From: Thermohalobaculum sp951813525
GTDB taxonomy: Bacteria; Pseudomonadota; Alphaproteobacteria; Rhodobacterales; Rhodobacteraceae
Direction of reading: 5' to 3'
DNA length: 64,000 nucleotides
Assembly (NCBI GenBank): GCA_951813525.2
Contig: CATOTJ020000002.1
Location: forward strand, 1,426,001-1,490,000
Shown piece by piece: positions 53,267 through 61,333 of this stretch (position 1 is the first letter of the stretch; the number at the start of each line of letters is the position of its first letter). The translations under genes and the position numbers were made by a program. The notes below the pieces were generated by a model. It did no database searches. It saw only the letters and a program-made list of their open reading frames with translations, and was not told where the DNA came from.

Positions 53267-53682
53267 ACAGCGGGCTCGGCCGTCCCAGGCCGGACCGAAC
53301 CAGGGCTGAATGTCTGGTCGTCCATACGGCGCGAGACAGCGATCGCGGATTGACGTTTCTCGTCCGAGATCAGCGATGCAACCGCACTTTCCCGGCCCAG
53401 TGCCCGCGCCAGGCGGTTCCGCAGGCCCGGTGTTTCACGGTTCAATGCCATCGCCTCGGCCAGTGCCGCGCGGGCATCGTCTTCAGCCGCGGCCTGCCAG
53501 GATGCCGTTATGGCCATATCGGGACCATCGGTACCGGGCGGAGCGGCGCGCGCCGCCGCGCGGCGTTCGGCAGCCCGGGTCGTAAGCCGTTCGATCTGGG
53601 CAAGATGCGCGGCAAGCCGCATACGCTCGGCCCCTGCCAATGCAGCAACGATCGGTTCCAGGCGATGCGCGCGCCCGGTCAT
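53215..53682 (-). CDS. Flagellar-cluster hypothetical protein (possible FliJ-like)
   Basis: The 155-residue protein is Ala/Arg/Glu-rich and mostly helical, with a likely coiled coil at about 10-100 (AALAGAERMRLAAHLAQIER, RARAALAEAMALNRETPGLR). Its start overlaps the flhB stop by four bases. Size and position suggest an export chaperone or FliJ-type protein, but I cannot assign it by motif. Its C-terminus overlaps yacG on the other strand. Confidence 0.55.
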   Translation of the reverse strand: MTGRAHRLEPIVAALAGAERMRLAAHLAQIERLTTRAAERRAAARAAPPGTDGPDMAITASWQAAAEDDARAALAEAMALNRETPGLRNRLARALGRESAVASLISDEKRQSAIAVSRRMDDQTFSPGSVRPGTAEPAVQSSEAGLPGTSSVGTT

Positions 53683-54782
53683 TCGCCGATCCCCAATGCC
53701 GCCCGCGCACGCTGACGTTTGCGCATGTCGTCGGCAAAGACGATCGCTGCCGCAACGGCTTTGTAATGCTCTGGCTCGATCGGATGGCCAACTTTGACCA
53801 GGCCATGCAGTGACCGCGCAGTCGCGGGGTCGCTGTGGATGGATACACCGGCCTGATCGGCCCGCACCCGGATACGCCGTGCCAATTCGTCGGTGCCTTT
53901 GGCAACGCAGAGCGGCACGGCGTTTTCGGCCCGGGACCATTTCAGCGCAACGGCAAAGTGTGTGGGGTTCACGATCACCACATCGGCGGTCGGCACGTCG
54001 TGCAGCATGCGGTTCGACGCAATCTCGCGCCCGCGATCCCGTCGCTGTGCGCGCATATGAGGGTCGCCTTCGGACTGCTTGTTTTCGTCCTTCATCTCCT
54101 GATGGGTCATCCGCATCTTCCGGCTGTGAGAATGGCGTTGCCAAAAGATGTCGATCGTCGCGACAGCCATCGCCACGATCAGAACGCCGGTCGCGATATT
54201 CCAGAACTGCCGCTCCAACAGCATCGGCAGGAAACGGCCTTCGATCTGGACATATCCGGGCAGGTAGTCGATCTCGGAGAGGATCGCCAGATACAGAACT
54301 ACACCGACCGCCGTCAATTTGATCGCGCTTTTGACGAATTCCATCAGGCCCTGTGGGCCGTATTTTTGTTTGGCGTTCGAGATTGGAGACAATCGCGACA
54401 GCTTGAATTTCAGCTTCTCGGGCGCGACGACTATGGCGCGCTGCGCCGTCAGCAAGGTCAGGATCAGCATTGCAGGCGCCATAATCAGAGGCGCAAAAGC
54501 CATCACCACCCTTCCCCCGATCTCGCCGGCCATCGCGCCGCCGGTGGTCGTGAGCAGTTTTGCCAGCTCGGCCGGCCGGTCCAGAAAGACCATCAGGATC
54601 TCGCCCAGATAAACCGCGCTCCAGCCGCCAGCCAGCAACATCGCCAGGCAAAGCCCCAGATAGGCGGCAAAGGTTTGCGCATCCTGGCTGCGCGCCAATT
54701 CGCCCTTACGGCGCTCGCGCTCCAGCTTTTGCGGTGTCGCCTCGTGGCTTTTCTCCTGACCACTCTGCCCGCCGCCACTCAT
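53679..54782 (-). CDS. flhB: Flagellar type III export protein FlhB
   Basis: This 367-residue protein has an N-terminal EATPQKLERERRKGELARSQ, four transmembrane helices, and a cytoplasmic domain with the autocleavage motif NPTH at about residue 272 (VIVNPTHFAVAL). It switches export from rod/hook to filament substrates. Start 54782 overlaps the fliR stop. Confidence 0.96.
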   Translation of the reverse strand: MSGGGQSGQEKSHEATPQKLERERRKGELARSQDAQTFAAYLGLCLAMLLAGGWSAVYLGEILMVFLDRPAELAKLLTTTGGAMAGEIGGRVVMAFAPLIMAPAMLILTLLTAQRAIVVAPEKLKFKLSRLSPISNAKQKYGPQGLMEFVKSAIKLTAVGVVLYLAILSEIDYLPGYVQIEGRFLPMLLERQFWNIATGVLIVAMAVATIDIFWQRHSHSRKMRMTHQEMKDENKQSEGDPHMRAQRRDRGREIASNRMLHDVPTADVVIVNPTHFAVALKWSRAENAVPLCVAKGTDELARRIRVRADQAGVSIHSDPATARSLHGLVKVGHPIEPEHYKAVAAAIVFADDMRKRQRARAALGIGE

Positions 54783-55564
54783 TTCAGGCCACCCAGCGGA
54801 TCGAACAGAACCTGGTCCAGTCTTCCCAGCCAGGTATCCATCAAGGCTGGCAGAACCAGTGCGAGTACGACCATGCCGACCCAAACGAGCGCCGGAACAC
54901 CGACCAATGCAACCAGTAGCTGCGGCATTGCGCGGTTCAATGCACCGAGCGCCAGATTATAGGCGAAACTGATTGCGATAAAGGGCGCTGCAAGCGCGAC
55001 CGACAGGGTGAAGGCCTCGGAGACCTGCTTGACCGACCATTCGCCCAGATCCCGGCCCAGCGGAAACGATCCGAACGGCAGCACATCGTAAAGCCCGGCA
55101 AGGTTTGCCACCAGATGCACGTGTAGACCGGACATCAAGGCGAGCGTGATCCCGCCCAGCGCCAGCAAAGTGGCAATCGTCGGCTCGGGTTCGGGCGAGA
55201 CACCGGCGCCGAAGATCTGTGCAACACTCAGATGCTGCGCAGCGATCATTCCGGCGGTTTGAAGCACAAAGACAAGAAAGCGAAACGCCAAACCGATCAC
55301 CAGACCGTTGGCCGCTTCGGCCAGCAAGAGCTGGACCAGTTGAACCGGCGTTTCGGGCGATGCAGGTGCGAAAGACTGGACCAGCGGCGCCAGCAAAAGC
55401 GTAATTCCCAGTGCCGTCACCAGACGTGTGCGCATCGAGATCGACCGCTCGCCGAGGCCAGGCACAAGAAAAGCGGCAGCGCCGACCCTGGCGAACACGC
55501 CCATGGCCACCAGAACCAACCCCGCCGCTTCGGTGAAAACCGCCGAAAGCGGGATTTCGATCAT
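54779..55564 (-). CDS. fliR: Flagellar biosynthesis protein FliR
   Basis: This 261-residue protein with six hydrophobic helices is a core of the flagellar export gate (FliPQR). It shows GERSISMRTRLVTALGITLLLA, and GLVIGLAFRFLVFVLQTAG near the middle. It overlaps flhA upstream and flhB downstream by four bases each. Confidence 0.95.
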   Translation of the reverse strand: MIEIPLSAVFTEAAGLVLVAMGVFARVGAAAFLVPGLGERSISMRTRLVTALGITLLLAPLVQSFAPASPETPVQLVQLLLAEAANGLVIGLAFRFLVFVLQTAGMIAAQHLSVAQIFGAGVSPEPEPTIATLLALGGITLALMSGLHVHLVANLAGLYDVLPFGSFPLGRDLGEWSVKQVSEAFTLSVALAAPFIAISFAYNLALGALNRAMPQLLVALVGVPALVWVGMVVLALVLPALMDTWLGRLDQVLFDPLGGLK

Positions 55565-57636
55565 GCGGTGCCCAGCAGCATAAGATTTCGGGTGCTGCCG
55601 ATCTCCTCGAAGGACAAAACCGGATTGCTGACGCCTTTTGCATCCAGCACATGTCGGACAAAACGCCGCCGCCGCGCCGACGTCGCTATCACGGGGTTGG
55701 TGGCTTTCGCCGCGGCACGGGCGGTCATGCCCTGAACCGAACCGGCGAGCCGGTTGAACTCCTCGGGCGGCAGGGCGACATCGGGGCGTCCGGCCTCGTC
55801 ACGTTCATGTTCGGCGAAGATCGCCTCCCATTCCGGCGCCAGTTGGATCAGCGGCAAAGCCCCATCGCTATCCAGCAAGCGCGAGACGATGTGGAAGGCA
55901 ATTCTCCGCCGGACATGCTCGACAATCTCGTCGGACGGCTGATTGGAAGAACGTGCCTCGGACACCGCCTCCAGGATCAGCGGCAAGTTGCGGATCGAGA
56001 CCCGCTCCTCCAGCAACTGGCGAAGGGCCGATTGCAGCACATCGACAGGCACCTTGTCCGGCACAAACTCATCCAGCAGCTTGCGATTCGCATCGGCACG
56101 GTCGTGATCCGAGACCGAAGTGAAGGCCTCTAGCAGTTTGCGCAGGGCCCGCCGCGTCAGCAGGCGCGAGAAATTCGATTGAATTGCTTCCAGCAGATGC
56201 GTTGCAACCACCTCTCCCGGCGCAACGACCGGCAGACCCAAAGCGGCGGCGTCCTCCTGGTTTTCCTCCGGCACCCAGCGCGCCGGAGCACCATAGACCG
56301 GCTCGGCGACATCCTCGCCTTCCACCTCGAACGGCACATCTTCATTCAATAGCACAAGAACCATGCCGGTTCGCAGTTTGGCCGACCCCACTTCGACGCC
56401 CTGGATCTGTATCGTATAGGTATCGGGGTGCAGCATTGGATCATCGGTAAGCCGCACCTCGGGGATGACGAACCCATATTCGGTCGCAATGTGCCGGCGC
56501 ATATTCACGATCCGGCTTTCCAGCCCGGCCCCCGGCTCCATCACTGGACCGACAAGGTTGGGCGAAAACCGGACATGAATTTCGTCGACTTCCAGCAAAT
56601 CGCCCAGCGTCACGACAGGCGCCAGTGCCTCGGGTTCTTCAATTTGTTCCACTGCCTGCGGCCGGGCCCGGAAGCGGCCGGACAGGACAGCGGCGATGGC
56701 CAGGATCGACGCCCCCAGGATAAAGGGAATAAAGGGAAGGCCCGGCATCAGAGCGAAGACTGCAAGCAACCCCGCAACAGTGCCCAACGCGCCGGGATAG
56801 CCGCCAAGCTGATCCAGCATCGCCTTGTCTGCAGACCCTTTTTGCCCACCCTTTGAAAGCAGTAGAGCCGCGGCAATTGACGTAATGACACTCGGGATCT
56901 GGCTGACAAGCCCGTCGCCGACTGTCAGGATCGCGTAAGTCTCGATCGCCTGACCGAAGCTGAGGTCATGGACTGCCATTCCCATGGCCAGACCCATGAC
57001 CAGATTGAGCGCCGTGATCAGCAACCCGGCGATCGCATCGCCTTTGACAAATTTCGACGCACCGTCGAGCGACCCAAAAAAGGTTGTCTCCTCCTGCTCG
57101 ATCCGACGCCGTTCCTTTGCTTCCTCGTGGGTGATCGCCCCTGCGGCAAGATCACTGTCGATCGCGAGCTGACGCCCAGGCATCCCATCGAGCGCAAATC
57201 GGGCGCCGACTTCGGCCATCCTGCCGGCACCTTGCGTGATCACAATGAAGTTCACGATCAGCAGGACCCCGAAGACGACCAGCCCCAAAAAAATGTTCCC
57301 GTCCATGATGAACATGGCGAAACCTTCGATCACCCCGCCCGCCGCCGATGGCCCGGTGTGCCCTTCGCCAATGATCAGCTTGGTCGAAGAAACATTGAGC
57401 GACAGACGCAGCATTAGCGCGCCCAACAGGATCGTCGGAAAGGCCGAAAAATCGAGCGGACGCTGGATGAAAAGTGTGACCGTGAAGATCAGGATGGCCA
57501 GAGCGAATGAGACCGAAAGGCCGATATCCAGCATCCAGGACGGCATCGGCAGAACCATCATCGAAATGACGGCCATCAGCGCCAAGGCCAGCAGGACGGT
57601 AGGCTGGTAAAGCGATGTCCCCTTCAACGCCTCCAT
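55561..57636 (-). CDS. flhA: Flagellar export protein FlhA
   Basis: This 691-residue export-gate protein has about eight N-terminal transmembrane helices and a large cytoplasmic domain. The conserved FHIPEP-region equivalent includes GNIFLGLVVFGVLLIVNFIV, GRMAEVGARFALDGMPGRQL and DSDLAAGAITHEEAK. It starts at ATG 57636, which overlaps the stop of the transglycosylase gene. Confidence 0.97.
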   Translation of the reverse strand: MEALKGTSLYQPTVLLALALMAVISMMVLPMPSWMLDIGLSVSFALAILIFTVTLFIQRPLDFSAFPTILLGALMLRLSLNVSSTKLIIGEGHTGPSAAGGVIEGFAMFIMDGNIFLGLVVFGVLLIVNFIVITQGAGRMAEVGARFALDGMPGRQLAIDSDLAAGAITHEEAKERRRIEQEETTFFGSLDGASKFVKGDAIAGLLITALNLVMGLAMGMAVHDLSFGQAIETYAILTVGDGLVSQIPSVITSIAAALLLSKGGQKGSADKAMLDQLGGYPGALGTVAGLLAVFALMPGLPFIPFILGASILAIAAVLSGRFRARPQAVEQIEEPEALAPVVTLGDLLEVDEIHVRFSPNLVGPVMEPGAGLESRIVNMRRHIATEYGFVIPEVRLTDDPMLHPDTYTIQIQGVEVGSAKLRTGMVLVLLNEDVPFEVEGEDVAEPVYGAPARWVPEENQEDAAALGLPVVAPGEVVATHLLEAIQSNFSRLLTRRALRKLLEAFTSVSDHDRADANRKLLDEFVPDKVPVDVLQSALRQLLEERVSIRNLPLILEAVSEARSSNQPSDEIVEHVRRRIAFHIVSRLLDSDGALPLIQLAPEWEAIFAEHERDEAGRPDVALPPEEFNRLAGSVQGMTARAAAKATNPVIATSARRRRFVRHVLDAKGVSNPVLSFEEIGSTRNLMLLGTA

Positions 57637-58421
57637 CAGCCGCCCCCGCCCGCGGGTTTTCGGTCAAACAAACCGCCGCCGGACCGGCGCAGAATAACCA
57701 GCGCAACCGCCCCGGCCGAGGTTGGCGCGGCGATCGAACCGGCTGTGCGCCGGGCGATCAGCGCCCCAGCATCGCGGCGCAACGGCACCGACGGCGCCGT
57801 GACCAGAACGGGCGGATCGACCATCGGTTTGCCGCCCATCCGTGCGACCGCCTTTGCGACCAAAGCACGATATCGCTTGGCATGTTTTGCGGTGCGGGAA
57901 TGATAAAGACCCGACGCCTTCATCCAGTCACCGGTTTCGGCATACAAGCTTTTCAGGAATTTGGCGGCGTAGTCGCCGGACGGCGCCGGCTCGAACATCT
58001 CGTCGATCGACGTGAACGCCGAGCCATGCCAGCGGTAGTTCAACTGAAAGCACCCCACATCGAAGGATGATTGCCCACCGGCCAGCGCATGCTGGGCGTG
58101 CAGCAGCGCAGCGGCGCGTGACGAAAACCAGGTTCCCTTTCCCGCCACGTTCACGGTCCAGGGCCAGGGACCGCTCTCGCCTTTGCGCCGGGTGCGTGTC
58201 TCGACCAGGGTGATCGCCAGCATCACCTCGCGCGGCACACCATGGGCGTCGGCGGCACGCATCGCGGCATGGCGGCAAAGATCCATCGCCGCTTTCACCT
58301 GCACCGATTCCTGCTTGGGCGCGGCGGCCATCGCTGCTTCGAAATGACCGGCCGCACAAAACCAAGCCGTGCAGGCCGAAACGATACAGGCGGCAAACCG
58401 AAACTGAAAAAGGCGACGCAA
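57636..58421 (-). CDS. Flagellar-cluster lytic transglycosylase (SLT domain)
   Basis: The 261-residue exported protein has a signal segment (FAACIVSACTAWFCAAG) and an SLT-type domain with the catalytic glutamate in ITLVETRTRRKG (E74). AGKGTWFSSRAAAL and FDVGCFQLNYRWHG follow. It probably opens peptidoglycan for the flagellar rod. It lies between fliQ and flhA, with TGATG overlap to flhA. Confidence 0.82.
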   Translation of the reverse strand: MRRLFQFRFAACIVSACTAWFCAAGHFEAAMAAAPKQESVQVKAAMDLCRHAAMRAADAHGVPREVMLAITLVETRTRRKGESGPWPWTVNVAGKGTWFSSRAAALLHAQHALAGGQSSFDVGCFQLNYRWHGSAFTSIDEMFEPAPSGDYAAKFLKSLYAETGDWMKASGLYHSRTAKHAKRYRALVAKAVARMGGKPMVDPPVLVTAPSVPLRRDAGALIARRTAGSIAAPTSAGAVALVILRRSGGGLFDRKPAGGGG

Positions 58422-58429
58422 AGCTTACA

Positions 58430-58696
58430 CTAACCTCCGGCAACCAATGGGATGATCCGGTCCTGAAACAAACTGGCCAGGCCCTGGTACATGAACGACA
58501 TCGACAGCCAGAAAACCGCGGCGATCGCCAGCAGCTTGGGCACGAACGTCAGCGTCAGTTCCTGGATCGAGGTTAGTGCCTGCAACAACCCGATCACCAG
58601 ACCGACGGCCAGCGCGACAGCCAGGATCGGGCTGGCGATCAAAACGGCAGTCCAAACCGCTTCACGCATCAGCGTGATCATGGATAGCTCGTCCAA
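58430..58696 (-). CDS. fliQ: Flagellar biosynthesis protein FliQ
   Basis: This 88-residue two-helix protein of the FliPQR gate has the hallmark ASPILAVALAVGLVIGLLQA and TSIQELTLTFVPKLLA. It lies 57 bp after fliE and is followed by the transglycosylase gene after eight bases. Confidence 0.96.
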   Translation of the reverse strand: MDELSMITLMREAVWTAVLIASPILAVALAVGLVIGLLQALTSIQELTLTFVPKLLAIAAVFWLSMSFMYQGLASLFQDRIIPLVAGG

Positions 58697-58753
58697 GGCG
58701 CACCTCGCTGAAGCTGCAGGGCGGCGCGAACCGGCGCCGGAAATGCGTCGGTG

Positions 58754-59050
58754 TCAGACCGGCATTCGCAGAATCTCTTGGTAGGCTTCGACGACCTTGT
58801 CGCGGACTGTCACGGCAGTCTCCAACGCCAATTCGGTCGCGGTCAATGCCTCGACCAGATGCTGGACATCACCTTTTCCCGTCATCGCATCGGCAGCGGC
58901 GCGCTCACCCTCCTGCAGGGTTGTGCGCATGTCCTTCAGCGCTGTCTCCAGCGCGTCGGCAAAACCCTTCCCGTCTGCTTCTGCAGTCGGGTCAGCAATT
59001 CTGCGATTGGCGCCATACAGCTGGGCAGCGGCGATCTCTTGGACTTTCAT
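58754..59050 (-). CDS. fliE: Flagellar hook-basal body protein FliE
   Basis: This 98-residue protein joins the MS ring to the rod. The C-terminal pattern (DVQHLVEALTATELALETAV, RDKVVEAYQEILRMPV) is diagnostic. It follows flgC by 62 bp. Confidence 0.95.
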   Translation of the reverse strand: MKVQEIAAAQLYGANRRIADPTAEADGKGFADALETALKDMRTTLQEGERAAADAMTGKGDVQHLVEALTATELALETAVTVRDKVVEAYQEILRMPV

Positions 59051-59112
59051 GGGTTTCTCCCGTGAGTAACGTCAGATTTTCGAAGCGATTTAAAACCGCC
59101 GGGTTGAGGCCG

Positions 59113-59505
59113 TCAGCGGCGCATCAGTTCCAGAGTTCCGGAAAACATCCGGCGGGCCTGATCGAACACCGAAAGATTGGCCTGATAGGAACGCTGAGCT
59201 TCACGCGCATCGGCAATCTCGATCAGCGAATTGACGTTCGAAAGCGTCAAAATCCCCTTTTCGTCGGCCAGTGGATGACCCGGGTCAAAGGTTTCGCGCG
59301 GGGCCGTCCGGTCAAGTGTGACCTGTCCCAACGCGACGCGGTCGGCGCCGGTCATGCGATCGACCTCGGACTTGAAGCTGATCGTTTTACGGTGATAGCC
59401 GGAGGTGTCGGCGTTCGCGAGGTTTTCGCCGACGATGCGCAGCCGAAACCCTTGGGCACTCATGCCCGAGGCTGCCGTTTTCATCGTATTGACCATGTCG
59501 AACAT
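59113..59505 (-). CDS. flgC: Flagellar basal-body rod protein FlgC
   Basis: This 130-residue rod protein has the N-terminal motif GENLANADTSGYHRK and the C-terminal helix (NSLIEIADAREAQRSYQANL). I start at 59505 (MFDMVNTMKTAASGMSAQG), behind AAGGGG. The longer open frame to 59628 overlaps flgB and is not used. Confidence 0.96.
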   Translation of the reverse strand: MFDMVNTMKTAASGMSAQGFRLRIVGENLANADTSGYHRKTISFKSEVDRMTGADRVALGQVTLDRTAPRETFDPGHPLADEKGILTLSNVNSLIEIADAREAQRSYQANLSVFDQARRMFSGTLELMRR

Positions 59506-59518
59506 ATTTGCCCCTTTT

Positions 59519-59902
59519 CTAGCGGCCGCGGCCCAACCCGAGCCGCATGAATTCGTGCATTTTGCGATAAATCGATTGCGCCATCGCATGCTGACCCTGC
59601 GCTTCGACGGCCTTGACCATCTCTGCATCCAGAGACACGGAATTTCCGTTTGGCGACGTGCGGGCAGAGGGATCGGCGATCACCTGCGGGCGGTGCAACG
59701 CATCGCGGCCGGACAAGTGGGCGACGCGGGTCGCTTTGGCCGTGAACCCTTCGTTAACGTAATCAGCAAATCCTCTGACATCGCGTGCGGCAAAGCCAGG
59801 CGTGTCGGCATTTGCGATATTCTGGGCGATCACACGATGCCGGGCACCGGCATGGCGCGCCATGGCAGAGGAAAGACGGACGATTGAAAGTTCTTCAAGC
59901 AT
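59519..59902 (-). CDS. flgB: Flagellar basal-body rod protein FlgB
   Basis: This 127-residue proximal rod protein has AQNIANADTPGFAARDV near the N-terminus and the usual C-terminal helix (AEMVKAVEAQGQHAMAQSIY). It is the first gene of the minus-strand flagellar series and divergent from fliI across 78 bp. Confidence 0.96.
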   Translation of the reverse strand: MLEELSIVRLSSAMARHAGARHRVIAQNIANADTPGFAARDVRGFADYVNEGFTAKATRVAHLSGRDALHRPQVIADPSARTSPNGNSVSLDAEMVKAVEAQGQHAMAQSIYRKMHEFMRLGLGRGR

Positions 59903-59980
59903 GACCGATGATTCTCATCGCTTCGAGGTAAGTCTTTGGTATCCGAAAGGACTTAACCGAAGGTTGCCAGGGACGAGCCG

Positions 59981-61258
59981 ATGAGCGTGGCGGCACTTCC
60001 CGCCGCTGCGCGCGTCTGGGGCACGGTTCAATCATCAAACGGCGCATCGGTGGCCATTGCGGGGTTGAGCGGCCTGGCACGGATCGGCGATCAGGTCGAA
60101 ATCGAATCGGATGCGGGAGCCTTACCGGCCGAGATCGTCGCAATTGATCGTGGGCTGGCACATGCGATATTGATGTCTGCACCAGCGGGTCTTGCGTCGG
60201 GTCGGCGCGCATGGCTGACCGAAAGCCCGCGATTGCGTCCGGGTCGAAACTGGCTCGGACATGTTGTCGACGGGTTCGGGCGCCTGGCGGATGGCACCCG
60301 GCTCCGCAACGCTGCCGATCCACCGAAATACGTGCCATCCGCGAACGCCCCGCGCCGCGGGCTGGGTCCGCGCCTGATCACAGGTAAAGGTGCGCTCGAT
60401 ACTTTCTTACCTCTGTGCCGTGGCCAGCGGATCGGCGTTTTCTCGGGCTCGGGCGTGGGCAAATCACGGCTGATGAATGATCTCGCGCTGCGGGTCGAGG
60501 CCGATGTCGTGGTGGTTGGTCTGATTGGCGAGCGCAGCCGCGAAGCGGGCGACTTTATCCGGCGGCTGCGGAGCGAAGGCGGAATGGACCGCGCCCTGGT
60601 GATCACTGCGACAGCGGACGAGCCGCCAATTGTCCGCCGCCGCGCGGCGCAGTTGACGTTGACGGCCGCCGCGGCGTTCCGCGATCAGGGACTGCATGTG
60701 CTCTGCCTCCTTGATTCGCTGACCCGGTATGCCGAGGCGCACCGCGAGATTGCGCTCGCGGCGGGCGAGCCACCGGCGCTGCGCGCCTTCCCGCCCTCGA
60801 CCGCAGCTTCGATCGCCAGCCTGTGCGAGCGGGCCGGAACAGGGCGCGAGGGCGACAGCGGCGGAGATGTCACGGCGGTCTTCACAGTTCTGGTCGCCGG
60901 ATCGGATCAGGATGAGCCTGTCGCCGACATGGTCCGCGGTACGCTGGACGGTCATGTTGTTCTCAGCCGCGAAATTGCCGAACGCGGCCGGTTCCCGGCC
61001 ATTGATCTACGCCGTTCGGTCTCTCGCTCGGCCCCCGAAGCCTGGACTGAAGAGGAAGAGGGACTGGTCAGCCGCGCCCGGCTTTTGGTCGCTGCTTACG
61101 AGGAGGCGATGCCAATGATCCAGGCCGGGCTTTACGCCCCCGGGGCAGATCCGGTTCTGGACGAGGCCGTGGCCCGCTGGCCTGCACTGGATGATTTTAT
61201 TGCCGCTGATGGCGGACGTGACAGTTTTGCCCGGCTGGCGATGGCGCTGGATGCCTAA
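59981..61258 (+). CDS. fliI: Flagellar export ATPase FliI
   Basis: This 425-residue ATPase of the flagellar export apparatus has Walker A GSGVGKS at 156-162, VVVGLIGERSREAGDFI, Walker B LCLLDSLTRYAEAHREI, and a late LSREIAERGRFPAID. The length is normal. It is divergent from flgB, and a plus-strand partner such as fliH or fliJ is not seen in the window. Confidence 0.96.
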   Translation: MSVAALPAAARVWGTVQSSNGASVAIAGLSGLARIGDQVEIESDAGALPAEIVAIDRGLAHAILMSAPAGLASGRRAWLTESPRLRPGRNWLGHVVDGFGRLADGTRLRNAADPPKYVPSANAPRRGLGPRLITGKGALDTFLPLCRGQRIGVFSGSGVGKSRLMNDLALRVEADVVVVGLIGERSREAGDFIRRLRSEGGMDRALVITATADEPPIVRRRAAQLTLTAAAAFRDQGLHVLCLLDSLTRYAEAHREIALAAGEPPALRAFPPSTAASIASLCERAGTGREGDSGGDVTAVFTVLVAGSDQDEPVADMVRGTLDGHVVLSREIAERGRFPAIDLRRSVSRSAPEAWTEEEEGLVSRARLLVAAYEEAMPMIQAGLYAPGADPVLDEAVARWPALDDFIAADGGRDSFARLAMALDA

Positions 61259-61333
61259 ATTCCAGCATCTGCGGTTTGCCGTCGCCAGACCAAATCAAAG
61301 AGGGTTCTTCGACCAGGATGCAGGCGCACGCAA

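Noticed and set aside
53683..54651. Upstream extension of the flagellar-cluster hypothetical protein through flhB
   Set aside because: The extension is an alternate frame of flhB; the overlapping ATG at 53682 is a normal coupled start.
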